Assembly (NCBI GenBank): GCA_905250115.1
Contig: CAJNOI010000003.1
Coordinates: 288,427 to 352,426, forward strand
Source of the DNA: Adineta steineri
Lineage: Eukaryota > Rotifera > Eurotatoria > Adinetida > Adinetidae
DNA length: 64,000 bases
Direction of reading: 5' to 3'
Made by a program: the position numbers and the translations under genes. Positions within the stretch are counted from its first letter, which is position 1. Every line of letters starts with the position of its first letter. Shown here piece by piece: positions 23,340 through 36,756 of this stretch. The notes below the pieces were generated by a model, which saw only the letters and a list, made by a program, of their open reading frames with translations, was not told where the DNA came from and did not search any database.

Positions 23340-24811
23340 ATGAATTCAACAATAAATTATTTTTTATGTAAGTTTTTTCTTTTTCTTTTTTTTTTTGTTT
23401 CTTTCATTGTGTTCATTCAATTGATAAGATAATATATGAGTCTGTCATTGTCTAAACCGATAATGAAGGCTCTCACTTTTCGACACTTCCCTATTTTTGT
23501 TCCTGTGATAACTAGACATCTGTACAATTCATCAATGTCTCTGTTAGTGAGAAGATGAGCAACAAAACTAATTGTGATAGATGACTATATTGTCTTCGTT
23601 ATCTTGTCACATATAGAGGTTCGAACTTAATTAATCCATATCATTTCGAGGAGAATAGAGTTGAGCTCAGTTGATGTGTCTTATTCTCATATATATATAT
23701 ATATATATAAAAGGTTAATTCTATATGAACAAAAAAAAAATGCCACGAATATTTTGTTTGTACGATTGACCCTTCGTTTACATTGAGTCTTGTCATCATT
23801 AGCCATTATATGCAATGCTGAGTAGAATCAGTAAACGTGAGCGGATCAACTTTATCTCTTTTATCCATTGTTTATTCTCTTTTGTTTTTTAGCTATCCAA
23901 CTAATGATAATGATTCATGGATTGATAGCAGCTGTTATATCAAGTAATTTTCCTCGAATTTTAACTCAAACACATAATCAAACATTGAATATATCTGAAA
24001 CAGCTATATTAAGATGTCATGTTAAAAATCTAGGTAATAATCATGTAACATGGCTTAAATATGATTCAAAAAATGGGAACATATTTACCATTAACTGTTG
24101 ATGAACAAGTTTTTTATTCTGATAAACGTTATTATGTTTCATCATATTCAACATCAGAAGATAATTCATATTGGAATTTAGAAATTTCAAATTTACAAAT
24201 AGCTGATGAAGGTATATATGAATGTAAAATATCGAATCGTCATGCAAGTGTATCCATTAAAATTCATTTACAAGTACAAATACCTATGACAATAAAACCT
24301 GCCCGTTTATATGTTGAACCAGGTTCATCAGTTGTATTAGATTGTTCAATTTATAATATTAATACAACAAATCTAACATGGCATTTTTCAAGTTTAAATC
24401 AAACATTTAAATATAGTTATCCTGATACATATGAAAAACATCAATATAAACAAAATATAACAACATTAAAATTAATTATTCCTCATGCTAAACCATATCA
24501 TACTGGTTTATATACATGTGTATATGATAAAAGACAAAGAAGAAGTGCGAAACTTTTTGTTGAAAAAGGTTTGTTGACATAAAACAGATAACCAGATATT
24601 TACGATACATTTCTTCATTAATATTTAAATATCAAGGTTATTTAAAATAATTCTTTTATCTGTTTTTCTAGGCGCAGTACAATATTATCAACAGCAACGT
24701 CTATTATCGAATAATTATTCTTCTTCCTCCTCTCCTTCTTCTATTCAATGTACCATGAGTCTGATCTTATTTGCACTTCTCCTTGGACATCATATGACCC
24801 ACAGAATATGA
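23340..24811 (+). CDS. DPR-like two-Ig-domain surface protein, frame disrupted
   Basis: Exon 1 (23340-23367) encodes MNSTINYFL. It splices over a 525-bp intron to 23893, giving a good signal peptide (core LSIQLMIMIHGLIAAVIS). The first Ig domain starts ILRCHVKNLGNNHVTWLKYDS and ends ADEGIYECKIS. This strongly recalls the arthropod DPR (defective proboscis extension response) family of neuronal recognition proteins (C-x-V-x-N-L-G...W...D-x-G-x-Y-E-C). The second Ig domain has VVLDCSIYN and GLYTCVYD. A last exon (24672-24811) encodes a Ser-rich linker and a short hydrophobic end (LILFALLLG), suggesting GPI anchoring. Near 24065-24075, at a six-A run followed by GGG, the frame shifts by one base: upstream and downstream parts of the first Ig domain lie in different frames. 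An assembly error and a genuine lesion are both possible. Likely role: cell-surface recognition in neurons. Confidence 0.65.
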
Positions 24812-25657
24812 CACACATACGCATATATATATATATAAATTCACATTCTTAATCATCAATGAACAGTATGCATCAACAGTCAAATCAATCGACATATATG
24901 TGTGATGTATGCGTATCTAACAATACTTATTATATGTTTTCTTTTTTTTTTGTTTTCTTGTTCTTGATAAAAACGATCGACAGCTAATAGATTTTTTTTA
25001 ATGTTGCGATAACAATTAATAATGAGAGAAGTTGTCGAGACACTAGTTATAGTCAATTATCGCCGCAGGGAGTCTTTTGCTTCTTATGTCTGAAGTAGAG
25101 AAAAAAAAAATAGGTAAAATAGATTACTATTTAAATATATATGAAATTATTTAACCTAATTAAATGAACAAACGATATTTGCATAAGTGAAAATGTGTTC
25201 TTTTCCATGATGCAATCATATGTTTATACTGTCATGTTAATTCACTTATCGATTTATAAGATTTAAATTTTTTGTATTTGCACAGATGTATAAATGTGCC
25301 ACGCGTGTCAATTGTTCATATATATTGAAACAATAGAATGAAGAAATAATGGGCGGATGGATAGATAACAATGTCAACAAAGTGAAAAAGCTGATATTAA
25401 AATTGGATTTTCTTTCCAGATGTTTCAAGGATTTTGTTTCACTAAATGTATATTTATTTTCTGGATAATAGAAATGAATATTGAAAATTGTTTAACTGAT
25501 TCATTTCAATAAATGACAGCTGCTTCAGAACATTCAATGACATCTTTCAACGATAAAAGTAATTGGTAGCTTTTTATTTATAGACTTAATAACCCCATCA
25601 TCATTCCTTTTGTACTGCTTCTTTTTTCAAAATAGTAAATCATAAGATTATATAACG
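24812..25657. other. Intergenic, no gene recognised
   Basis: AT-rich with a short TA run near 24823-24836. A minus-strand frame of 60 codons (25246-25428) has no recognisable motif. Confidence 0.6.
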
Positions 25658-26357
25658 ATGAATAGACTTGTGGTAAATATATTTATATGAAAATCTTTGC
25701 GTATGAATTTTTCTTTTTTATGTAGAAATCACTTTTTAAACCAACTTTGTTTCAATTTCAAAATGCAACTTTAATTAGTCGTCAAAGTTTTGCATTTGCT
25801 TCTACAACAAATGATGATAAAACAAAGAAATTATTTGAATTAATTAAAGATATTCGTTATGCTATGATGTAAATTCTAAATAATTTAAATAAAAATAAAA
25901 CAACTCTATTCTATACTTTAGTACAACAACTGAATCAGATCATAGTCTTCGTGCACGTCCAATGGCTAGTCGACAAGCTGATGATTGGGATGGTACATTA
26001 TGGTTTTTTACTAAAAAATCTTCACCAAAAGTTAAAGAAGCAAAACAAAATCATGATCAAGTCAATGTCTCATTTTCTGATCCAAATAAAATGTCATTTG
26101 TTTCAGTTAGTGGTAAAGCTGAACTTGTTGAAGATAAAGATAAATTAAAAGAACTTTGGTCATCTTATTTAAAAGTGTTCTTTCCACAAGGATTAAATGA
26201 TCCCGATTTAGCTTTATTGAAAGTAACAGTTAATTATGGTGAATATTGGGATTCACCAAGTAATACAATGGTACAATTATATGCCATGGCAAAAGCAGCC
26301 GTTACTAAAAATCCAAAAGCACTTGGTGAAAATAAAAAAGTTGATATTAAAAACTAA
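25658..26357 (+). CDS. Pyridoxamine 5'-phosphate oxidase-like stress protein (GSP26/Bli-3 type)
   Basis: Three exons (25658-25672, 25726-25868, 25922-26357) give 197 residues. The first ~35 are rich in Ser, Arg, Lys, Phe and Gln with no acid (MNRLV, KSLFKPTLFQF, ISRQSF), typical of a mitochondrial leader. The body follows the general-stress-protein-26 form of the split-barrel flavin-binding fold: KLFELIKDIRYAM, ITTTESDHSLRARPMAS, DGTLWFFTKKSSPKV, VSVSGKAELVEDKDKLKELW, FFPQGLNDPDLALLKV and EYWDSPSNTM. Bacterial and fungal members bind FMN/FAD and are linked to stress responses; no defined reaction can be assigned here. Its similarity is to a family common in bacteria and fungi, so horizontal origin is possible but not shown by this sequence. 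Confidence 0.85.
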
Positions 26358-26389
26358 TTAGATTTGTACTATTTTTTTAATCACGCAAA

Positions 26390-26395
26390 AATAAA
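26390..26395 (+). terminator. Polyadenylation signal AATAAA
   Basis: A canonical AATAAA lies 33 bp after the stop of the pyridoxamine-oxidase-like gene, in the right place and strand for its 3' end. Confidence 0.55.
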
Positions 26396-29087
26396 GTTTG
26401 AAAAATAGATAATTATTTATAATCAGCTATGTGTGTCACTATTTACGCTGTTTGTTCGCCAAACTCAATGAGATAAATCTTATAATTGAATTAATTCAAA
26501 GAACAAATAATAAGAAGAGAATAATTTGATGTATGTTTAATAATATTTGAATTTTTCATTTCACAATCATACATATTTCAATTAGTCAGACTTAAGAATC
26601 CAATTCTTTCAAGGATTTTCATATTTCCATTAAGCTCTACTTACAAGCAAAACAAGAGCTCAAGAGATTTAGATCAGTTAATTGAGCTTTCTTGTGAATA
26701 ATCAATCTAAATCCGAAATTTCACCAACTGGTATTTCAATACAATAAACAGATTGATATCAAATACATCTGACGTAGACAGAAGGACATTCCTATTTTTG
26801 ATCATCAAATTCATTGTTAATAAAAAATGGAAATAAGAAATTAGACAAAAGTGAACGAACAAATAAATGAAAGAGAAACGTTATATGAAGCAAAAATTAT
26901 AATAACAATGCTCCACGAACGTTTTTGAACAGCCTATTTTCCTCATAGTATAAAGCAAAATTTCTCTCCTATTTGATACACACTGAATAAAATAAATAAT
27001 GCATTGAAAGACTTGTATCTATACAAGATATAAGTGATGATACCAGTCAACATGGTAGTTTTCAACCTACACTATCATTAAATGACATACATCGACTTAA
27101 TTGACATATATCCAACCAAATCGAAATTGTTCAAGCGATGCGACGTGAAGCAAAGGATTTGTGTATGGAATTCTTTGTAAGTTTTCTTTTATTCTAATAA
27201 TTTTTCACAGCTGAAAGTGCATCTGGTTGTAGATAATGAATTATCAGCTTTCTTCCAACATATATTAGTTTAAATTCTTGATTTAGATGAGCTCATTTGT
27301 TGAATTAGTGTCATCTGTATTCTGATAGCATTTAAATTTTAATTCCATTCTACGATAATCGTGAATACTGAGGATTTCGTAGTCGAGTGAATCACGGATA
27401 CCGCTCATTTTTTTTTCAAGATAAATAGACGACATTCTTGTTAGTTTTTGAAAGATGGATTTATCATAGAACGATATTATCATCACAGATGATAATTTTT
27501 CATAGGGAAAAATAAGTGAATTATTACAAATAATATTCACTAGATTTCAATACGCAAAGATTTTGTTTAGATTTTTACTATATATCTATATAAATCAATA
27601 TTGTATCCATTCGACTTCATGGACTGACAATCATGTATTTGTGACAAAGTTTTTTTCTCTTACAATTTCTAATAATTATCGAATAGTTAACATTAAGTTT
27701 TGTATATTTTTTATGAGTGATAATTATTCAAAATCCTTTTTGCGTTTATCTAATTAAAGTAAATATTTGAAAAAATATTTTGTATTATTTTGAGAATATT
27801 AAATCAAAATAAAAGTGATAATGTATATTGTAAGTGTTTTATCAGTATTGTTATTCGATTTTCGTAAAAGATTGTTAAATAATATCAATAAATAAATCCT
27901 CTCTTATTCTAGCAGGCGTATTCAATACTTATATAAATTGATATAGTGTATATTTTGATAATTACGATAATTATTAATAATAAGAGCATGTTAAAATTTG
28001 AATAAATCTGCAAACATATCTTTTATTGAACTCATGATATGGGTGTGGGCGAGTAGGTGTATGCAAATTAATACATATTTTTAAAGAGTAAGATTAAATC
28101 TAGAAAGAAAAGCAAATCCAAATAATTTATCGAATTAGTTAATATTGAGCATGAAAAACATTTATATTGTATGCTTCACGGTAATTAATTGACTGATAGA
28201 CTATATTGAACAACAATAGACATTTTTCTATCTTATTTAGTAATTACAATTTCAATATCTAATTTTTTTGTATCTTGACAAAATAGTTTGTGTAATATTT
28301 GACAACTTTGAAAGAAAAATTAAAATTGATTTTTTAATTATTCTCAAATTTATATGAAATTTTAACCAGACTATTATTATTGTTTTTTTATAAAATTCAT
28401 TCTTGATGATTATATTAATGAATATAATATTATCTTTCATTTAAATCATTGTTTTATAATCGACAAAAAAACTGTTATTTGTTTCCTAGATTCTATTATG
28501 ATATTTTTAAAAATTTTCAGTATCTCGAAAAAATCATATTGTTAACATCAATGATCAATATTTTTCAAATCTACCAAATATTTTGACTCAAAATTTGTTT
28601 TTTATTTATTCTATTGAAAAAATTGCACTGGCTGTTCCAATTTCGTGCTGACAATAATAATTACTGTATTTTTGATATCGTCTTTCTATAAACGATATAT
28701 GTATATATATTTATATTTGCATTGTAGTATGTATAATGAAAATAGAATGTGTTATAGATCGGATCAAAGAGATCATGTAAAAGTATGTGAAGTATATGTA
28801 TAAGTTCTTTTTATGACAAGATAATAATAAAAGACTAATTAATAGTTTAGAATAAATCAATAAGCAATGTGAACCTATAATGCAAAATAAAATATTGTCT
28901 TGATACTTTCACAATTTCTCTGCTATTATTTACTTCATTAAAATATCTGGCTTAGATTAAAAGATGATAATTGAATTCAAAGCTTATTTTATATGTATTG
29001 GATAAAAAAGAAAAGTAGTAAAAAACACTTGTATGACTGTAGATGTAAAAATATTTATTTTTTGTTAATGAAATAGTTAAAAAATAA
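26396..29087. other. Intergenic between stress protein and ABC transporter
   Basis: Mostly AT-rich, with no complete gene. A short coding-like relic lies at 27030-27175 (listed separately). A lone G-rich telomere-like stretch (gggtgtgggcgagtaggtgt) sits at 28041-28060. The ABC gene converges on this spacer from the right. Confidence 0.55.
27030..27175 (+). pseudogene. Short coding-like relic
   Basis: One frame reads as plausible protein (ISDDTSQHGSFQPTLSLNDI, then, after a stop, HISNQIEIVQAMRREAKDL). No splice-compatible neighbours were found. Probably a leftover exon of a lost gene; family not recognised. Confidence 0.3.
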
Positions 29088-32000
29088 TTATTGTACGCTG
29101 TTTTGAGCATTTAACATTGTATAATAAATTCCACCTTTTTGTATTAGTTCTGTATGAGTACCACTTTCTACTATACGACCCATTTCAAGTACATGTATTA
29201 AATCACATGAACGTATTGTTGAAAGACGATGTGCAATAATAATTGATGTTCGACTAGGATCTTCTATTTGAGCTTGATCAAGAGTTTCTTGTACTATCTA
29301 TAAATTAAAAATGTTAATTATATATAGAAAAGAAAATCAATTTACTTGTTCATTGTATGGATCCATAGCACTTGTAGCTTCATCTAATAATAATATTTTA
29401 GGTCGACGAATAAGAACTCGAGCAATAGCAATGCGTTGTTTTTCACCACCTGATAAAAAACTACCTTTTACTCCAACCTTTGTTTCATAACCCTATATGA
29501 AAATATAAGATAATATTATTAAATAATCAAAATATAAATCTAACTAGAGGTAATTGTTGAATAAATTGATGGATATTAGCTTTAGTTGCAGCAAGAATAA
29601 TTTCATCAATTGATATATTTTCTAATCCATATGTTATATTTTCAGCAATTGTTAAATCAAATAAAACTGGTTCTTGACTAACAACACCCAAACGAGAACG
29701 AAGCCATTGAATATTTAATTGTCGAATATCAACACCATCAAGAGTCTTAATGTTTACATAAATATCTTTTAATAAATACTTGAATTATATATATAGAAAA
29801 GAGATACTTACTAATTGTCCTTGTGTAACGTCATAAAATCTTTCTAGTAATTGAACTATTGTTGATTTTCCACATCCAGATGCACCTAGATTGATTAATA
29901 TTCTATGATTAATAAACTAGAAAATTAAATTTATTTCAACATACCAACAAGAGCTATACGTTGACCTGATTTAATCGACAATTGAAGTTTATTGAGAACA
30001 AGAACTGTTGGACGACTTGGATAAATAAATTTAACTTGATCAAATTCTGTTTCGCCACTAAGGTTAGTCTAAACAATTTAAGATAAAAATAAATAGAATT
30101 GAAAGACAATAATTTTTCTTTTTTGTTTTACTAATTCTTGTCCTTTATTAGATCCATTATCAATAGTTGGTACTCGATCAAATAGATCAAAAAATGCGTG
30201 AGAAGCAGCAAATGATGCACCAATACGTTCTGCTCTAAAATGAAAATAATAAAAATAAAATATAAATTCTATATCTTACAAAATTCCAACAACTTTTATT
30301 GCTTCAAATGCGAATATTCCAAAAGCAGAAATCCTATAAAAATAGACAAAATAATGAAACTTAATTTATAGATTATTAAAATGATTGTTTCAGTTACATA
30401 ACAACACTGCTTATTTCTAGTTCATTGTTTTCGACAAGAATCAAAGCACGCCAGTACAAAAGTCCCAAAGTCAATGGTTCCATCGAGCAGAGCAATCCAT
30501 ACATTGCAGCAAACAGTGTCTCAGATCTCCCAGACATTCTATACAAAAGAAAATTTGTTGAAGATTCAAGTGAATATCTGTAAAAAAAAGAGTTATATTC
30601 GATATTATTAATACATAATTAATATAGAAGAGCGTATTTTTGATAAAATTATTCAAAATTCTCGAAACAACTGGAGCTTTTTTTTATTACTTGATACATA
30701 TATAGATTTCAATTTATATCTGCTATAACTAAAAAATAAACTAACTACACTCAAAAGCAACTATGTCATCGAATTTCACTCAAGTTTCGATTTTACTATT
30801 ATTTTCTCAGTTAGTTTTTACGATTTTTCATTAATATGCAAAAAAAGCTTTTCAAAATATAAGTATACATTCTCATAGAATTTACAGTTCTTAACCACTT
30901 TTCATCTTTTCATTTTGTCTTCAATTTTTGTCTCATGCAGTATGTAAATATAATGCAAGATGATGAATAATTTCTAGCTTTGTCAAAACAAACTATTACT
31001 AATTTTTCATAAAAAACTTCTTTCATAGTAATGAAGAATCTCAAAAAACTTAACTAAGGAAACGATGACAAAAAGACTAACATTAACACTTGATCAATCA
31101 TATTCGAATATTGTCGTAAAACTTCATTTTCTATTGATAACTGTTTTACTGTACGCATATTGGTAATAACTTCAACAGCAAGCTAAAGAAGGCAAAACAT
31201 AGATTAAATATTTAATAATCATTTGGTCAAATTATGTATAATAACATAATTCTATTACACATTAAAAGATTATAAATAACAAGATAGTTTTACCGTGCTA
31301 GCTTGAGAATAAATGAGATCAGTTTGTGTTTTCAACCATGAACTCAACCGTATTCGAATAATAAGGACAATTAGCAGGATAACGAAAGGAATAGCAACGG
31401 TTATTGTTAATTGCCAGTTGTAAAAAGAGCCGAGTAACAAGCCAAAAGCAGACATGGATAAAGTTTGACAAATAACACCTAATCTTGTACCAGCCATATC
31501 TTGAATAGCAGCTGCATTAGAAGAAAGATGAGTACATATTGCACCAGAACTGTTTTCAGGTCGATCAAAATAAGCGACTTCTTGACGAAGAAAACATCCG
31601 AAAGCTTTTGAACGAAGGCGACTAACTAATTTCGCTCCTGCGATTCCAAAAGTCACAAACTATAAACGAACATGAAAAAAACTCATTGATATAGTTTAGT
31701 AATAAAGTTGTTACTTGGAAAAAATGAAGAATCATAAAAACAGCGCCAGTAAGAATTAATAAACTACATGTAATCAACACTCGATGACGTATATCAGTAT
31801 ATTTACAATCATTAAATTCCTAAATAAAGAAAAATTTAATAGAAAAAAAACAAATCTTTTATCTTTTGTGAGAATATTCATACAAATAAAATCACTCACA
31901 TTGATTATTTTTGCAAATAGAATAGAGAAGAGTGGTCCGCGTAATCCACCAATTAAGCATGCTAAACAACCAATCAAGATAAATATCCATTCAGGACTAT

Positions 32001-35000
32001 TCATCTTCAAAAGTCTAAGAAAGACAGATTTCCCTCTTATTGGTATTGAACTTCTCTAAAAATTTATACATTATTAATAATGAGTTTTTAAAATTATTAG
32101 ATATTTATATTTACCTGATTTATATCAATTGATTCGCTTTCGCTCAGTAGACGAATACGTTCCACTATTCCAAAAAACAAAACAGAATAAAGTTTATAAA
32201 ATATAATATTTATTAATATTAGAATAGTAATAACATACATATTTGTTCTTCATCTTCAGCTGCTGCTTTTTCCATATTCATTAAGCCATCTTGTGTACCA
32301 ATCATTTTTTCAGATTGTTGCATTTTGACCATTGTTTGATATTTACCTCCTTCTTTTGCCAATAATGTTTCATGTGTACCTTCTTCAATAACACTTCCTT
32401 TATCTAATACATATATATAATCAGCATTTTGGATCGTTGTCAAACGATGAGCAATAACTATTGTTGTACGATCTAAACATTATAATAATAATATAATCAA
32501 TAGTTATTAAATAATTCTTACTTTTGCATGCTCGATCAAGTGCTTCTTGAACAATTCTCTCACTAACATTATCAAGTGCACTTGTTGCTTCATCTAACAA
32601 AAGAATGCTAGGTTGTTTAACAAGTGCACGAGCTAATGCAATACGTTGTTTTTCCCCACCGCTCAATTGTATACCACGTTCACCAACAAGTGTTTCATAT
32701 TTCTGCAAACAAAAATATTAATATGAACACATAGATAAATATAAATATTAAAAAACAAACATTTGGTAATTTCATAATGAATTTATGTGCATTAGCTTGT
32801 TCTGCTGCTTGTTCAATCTCTGCACGTGTTGCATTCATTTTACCAAAACGAATATTTTCATAAATACTTATTCCAAATAGAATCTATTTTAATATAAAAA
32901 TTCGACAGAGACTAAAAAAGAAAATAAAAGAAACCTACAGGTTCTTGACTAACAACTCCAATATTTTGACGAAATTGTTTGATTTTATAATCTGTAATTG
33001 ACTGACCATCAATTATAATTCTGCCTGAGGAAGGTTCATAGTAGCGAAGAAGAAGTAACACACATGTACTTTTTCCTATCAATGAAGTTCAATATTAAAA
33101 TTTTATATTTGTCTCAAAAAAAAGATTTACCACAGCCACTTGAACCTACAAGCGCTGTTGTTTGATTCGCACGAGCAATCAATTTGAGATTATTCAAAGC
33201 TGTTACATTTTCTCTAGATGGATAAGAAAAACTAACATTGTCAAATTCAATATCACCATTGATAGTCGAAATTGATTTTTCATCAGATATGTTCTCTTCC
33301 AATATTTCTCTTTCATTGATATTTTCATCATGCATCTATATCATAAAATAAATTAGAAAATATAATTACTAAAGTTTCCTCTCTAGTATTCAATCAATTT
33401 TACCTCATCAATAAGTCGAAATACGGAAACTGCTGCACCTTGAGCTTCCGAAATTGATTGAAAGAAAGGTCCAATATGATTAAGATAACCTAAAGCTTGT
33501 GCAAACATATTTACAACCTAAACAAAAGTTCTTTTTTCAGTTACTTTCTTATGTATATTGATCTTATAGCTGATTTACAACAAGAATATCACTAATGGTC
33601 AGTGTACGATAATTTCCATAAGATATAAGAATAGAACCAAAAGTGAAACCAATTGAATAAACTACAAAGTTTATAAAAAATAACCAACCAGTATAAGCGC
33701 CAAATGTAGCATCTTTGCGTACAGTATACCATTCATTTAGTTTTAATTCTTTATCATATCTAGATAAAGATAAATAATATAGAATAATCTATAAATCTTT
33801 GTTTGTTTCTTTACTGTTTTTGTTGCCATTTGCTTCCATTGAATGAAAGAACAGTTCTTAATGAACTAAATACTTCTTGAGCGATTTGCCCAGCTTTTGA
33901 ATATGTACTTAATTGTTCTTCTGTTTCTTTCGTGATGAGCTGGAATTACTGATAAAAATTTTAGTAAATTAAACAATCATTTCTACCTTAGCAAACATCA
34001 ATGAACTACCAACAACGATTGGAACTATACAAGACATGATTAAAGACAATTGCCAATTGATAATGAAAGATATGATTATACTGAAATTCATCATTAGAAT
34101 AAGTTCAGTTACCATTAAGAATTCAAAACCTATCCCGTTTTTGATCTTTTCAATATTACTGTAAAGGAAATCGATCATATACATATAATTGTTTGTTAGA
34201 AATTTATTATATTTACTTACGTAAAAAGCGTCGTATTGTACTGAGTAGTTCGGTTTGTATCCAAGTAAGTCATATTCTAAAAAATGAAAGAGAAATAATA
34301 TTAATTTATTTAAACTATTTCTAAATCCTATCAATAATAAAATTCTTTGTTTTTGTACGGTAAAATTATCTTCAACATGATCTTTGAGATTCATTCGTAT
34401 TATCGTCTTCGTCTCTTATATATTTTCTATTGATTATTTTCATCATTTAATTGATATACCAACGATGCTTTTAGAGTTATTAGTTTTGTTGATTAGAGAA
34501 ATAAACAAAATAAACTATGTATTAATTAGTTCAATCGTTGATAATCAGTTATTTTAGTAACTCATCAACAAAAAATCGATTTTAAAGAAATAAGAACGCT
34601 TGCTTGAATGTATTTAATACAAACATTTACAATGCAGATCTGTACTGAATTTAAGTCATATCTAGTAGATATTCGGTACTATATTCAATTTTGACTTCTA
34701 ATCACGAATTATAAAGTTTTTTTATGAGTGTAAAACAATATTATTACTTACACGTTGAATAAGTGATCGAAAGAGTAAAACACTCATGCGAGATGTTTGT
34801 CGTTTCGTAGCAGTTGTCCAACAGATATATACAAGAGAAGTACATACAAAGATGAGAATAGTAATACCTACATTGATACAGAGAAAGAACAAATCGTTTG
34901 TCTTTTATTTATTTCAATCATCATATTCAATAGACGTACCGAAGAACAAATAAACTAAGTGCATGATATTTTCTCGAAATAAAGGAGTCAATGGAGATAA

Positions 35001-35696
35001 TATCGATGAAATAGTTTTATTATCATAATGGCATAATCTACAAAAGAAAAAAATTCAAAAGATCCAAAATAAGAATATTTAAAAAGACTATTTTTCAATA
35101 AATTACTTGTGTAATCGATCATAATTTAATGGATTAAGATCAATACCAAAAGGACATACACTATTATTGATAATTTTAGATAGTGAATTTTTATATTGAT
35201 TATGACAATCAACAGCAAAAGATGTAGCGGCAAATAATCCTGTGATTCGACCAAACAGAATTATATCTGCGAGAAGACAAAATATATCTCCCACCATGAA
35301 ACACAGAGCAATAATTATAAGAAGAAGATCAATACAATCAGCAAATCGAAACTATCATCAAATGAAATGAATCAATTCATATATATATTACAGAGAAAAA
35401 CAATATGCTTTCTCCTATGATATTTCTTGTTAGAATATACTTACCAATTCAAAAACACTAATTGGAATATCTTTATTTGTTTGTTTGATCTCATCATCTA
35501 ACTGTTTGTTCCTAGCATTAGTCTTTTGCTGATTGAAATATTGACGCCAATCAAAAGAACTATAAATAATGATAAGTTCTTATATGTTTATCAATATTAT
35601 ATTTTTTTAGAAATCATACCTTTTATTTTCATTGTCGCTATCATTGTCAATAGGTGATTTATTATGTTTCTTTAATAGTGGCTCTTTATCACTCAT
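29088..35696 (-). CDS. ABCB-type full transporter (P-glycoprotein/MDR-like)
   Basis: A minus-strand gene of at least twenty short exons, from [13 protein letters not shown] (ATG at 35696) to LNAQNSVQ and a stop at 29090-29088. Order: TMD1 ([17 protein letters not shown]...; about 35.5-33.4 kb), NBD1, acidic linker, TMD2 ([17 protein letters not shown]...; about 32.0-30.2 kb), NBD2. NBD1 has Walker [10 protein letters not shown], signature LSGGEKQR and Walker [16 protein letters not shown]2 has [17 protein letters not shown] and [12 protein letters not shown]. Both have the H-loop ([14 protein letters not shown]). With all ATPase motifs intact it should be active, exporting hydrophobic compounds across the plasma membrane. 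Two introns are longer than usual (about 30.55-31.08 and 34.28-34.75 kb). The gene lies about 10 kb from the NRPS and could serve in export or self-protection, but that rests on proximity only. Confidence 0.88.
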
Positions 35697-36337
35697 GTTC
35701 TTCTTTTTCTTTTCAAATATACATTATTATGAAACGTGAAGCTTATTATGAGTTTATATGTATTGTTATGAAGAACGATTCAATGCTTTTTGCTTCACTG
35801 ATTTTGCATGTTTCATCTATTTTATCTGTTTTCTTTCATAATGTCAGAAAACGTAGGGAGCACTATATTAAAGGCAATAATTTCAGATATTTTTTCATAG
35901 ATGTAAATATAACTAATATTTTCTTCGTACCTGCCGCGTAGGAGCAATACGTTCTCATTAAAGACTCAGAGATAGTAAATTTAATGATTGGTAAAGACTA
36001 AAAAAACTGAAAATATTATATATAAAAAGTCGTTCAAATCGAATTTTAAAGCATTTATTGACAAAAAAAATATAAAATAAATTGTCGATTGCTTGTAATC
36101 TCTACACAATCATGAAGCTTTAAGTTAGAATTTTATTAACCGTAAAGAAAACAATAAAATAAATTAAAGAGATATAAGTAGTCCAAATTATCAAGCCACT
36201 TCTACAATAAAATTTATATATATATTTATAATAGATACAATTTTCTTTTAAGAATATCATTCATTTTCAAATAGTTTCATAATATTAATGATATTTTCTA
36301 AAAGACTAGATATAATATGCATGAATAATATGATTAT

Positions 36338-36756
36338 ATATTTTTCATACTCTTCTTTTGTTTATTTATTTAAAAACAAGTTAGCTTTCGAAATGCACTG
36401 TATTTATTCATCAAACATTTTTCTACTATACATAACATTCTACGCATTTATATATACATATTATAAAGAGACATCGTCTTTGTTCTTTTTCTTTGTTCGT
36501 CCTTTGTTAAATATTTAATAGTAATATAGAAGACAAAAGGGTAAGAGTGACTAAGTCGAGTTTGAAACCTGTTCTGTATCAATATTAAACGTTTAACAAG
36601 GAAAAAGAACAAAGACAATATCTCTTTATAAAATGTATATATAAATGTGTAAAATATTATGTACAGTAGAAAAACGTCTGATAAAGAAATGCAGTGTATT
36701 TCAAAAGCTAATTTGTTTTTAAATAGATAAATAAAGGAAGAGTATGAGAAATAAAT
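36338..36756. repeat. Long inverted repeat (fold-back), arms about 170 bp
   Basis: The left arm (36338-36510) and right arm (36591-36756) are reverse complements with scattered mismatches and small gaps, around an ~80-bp spacer. For example, left gtttatttatttaaaaacaa pairs with right ttgtttttaaatagataaat, and left tctttgttctttttctttg pairs with right aaggaaaaagaacaaagac. It could be a fold-back or MITE-like transposon, or a source of hairpin RNA. No coding capacity. Confidence 0.8.

Noticed and set aside
36288-36518. 76-codon frame in the spacer upstream of the ABC gene
   Set aside because: It lies almost wholly in one arm of the long inverted repeat and shows no protein character.
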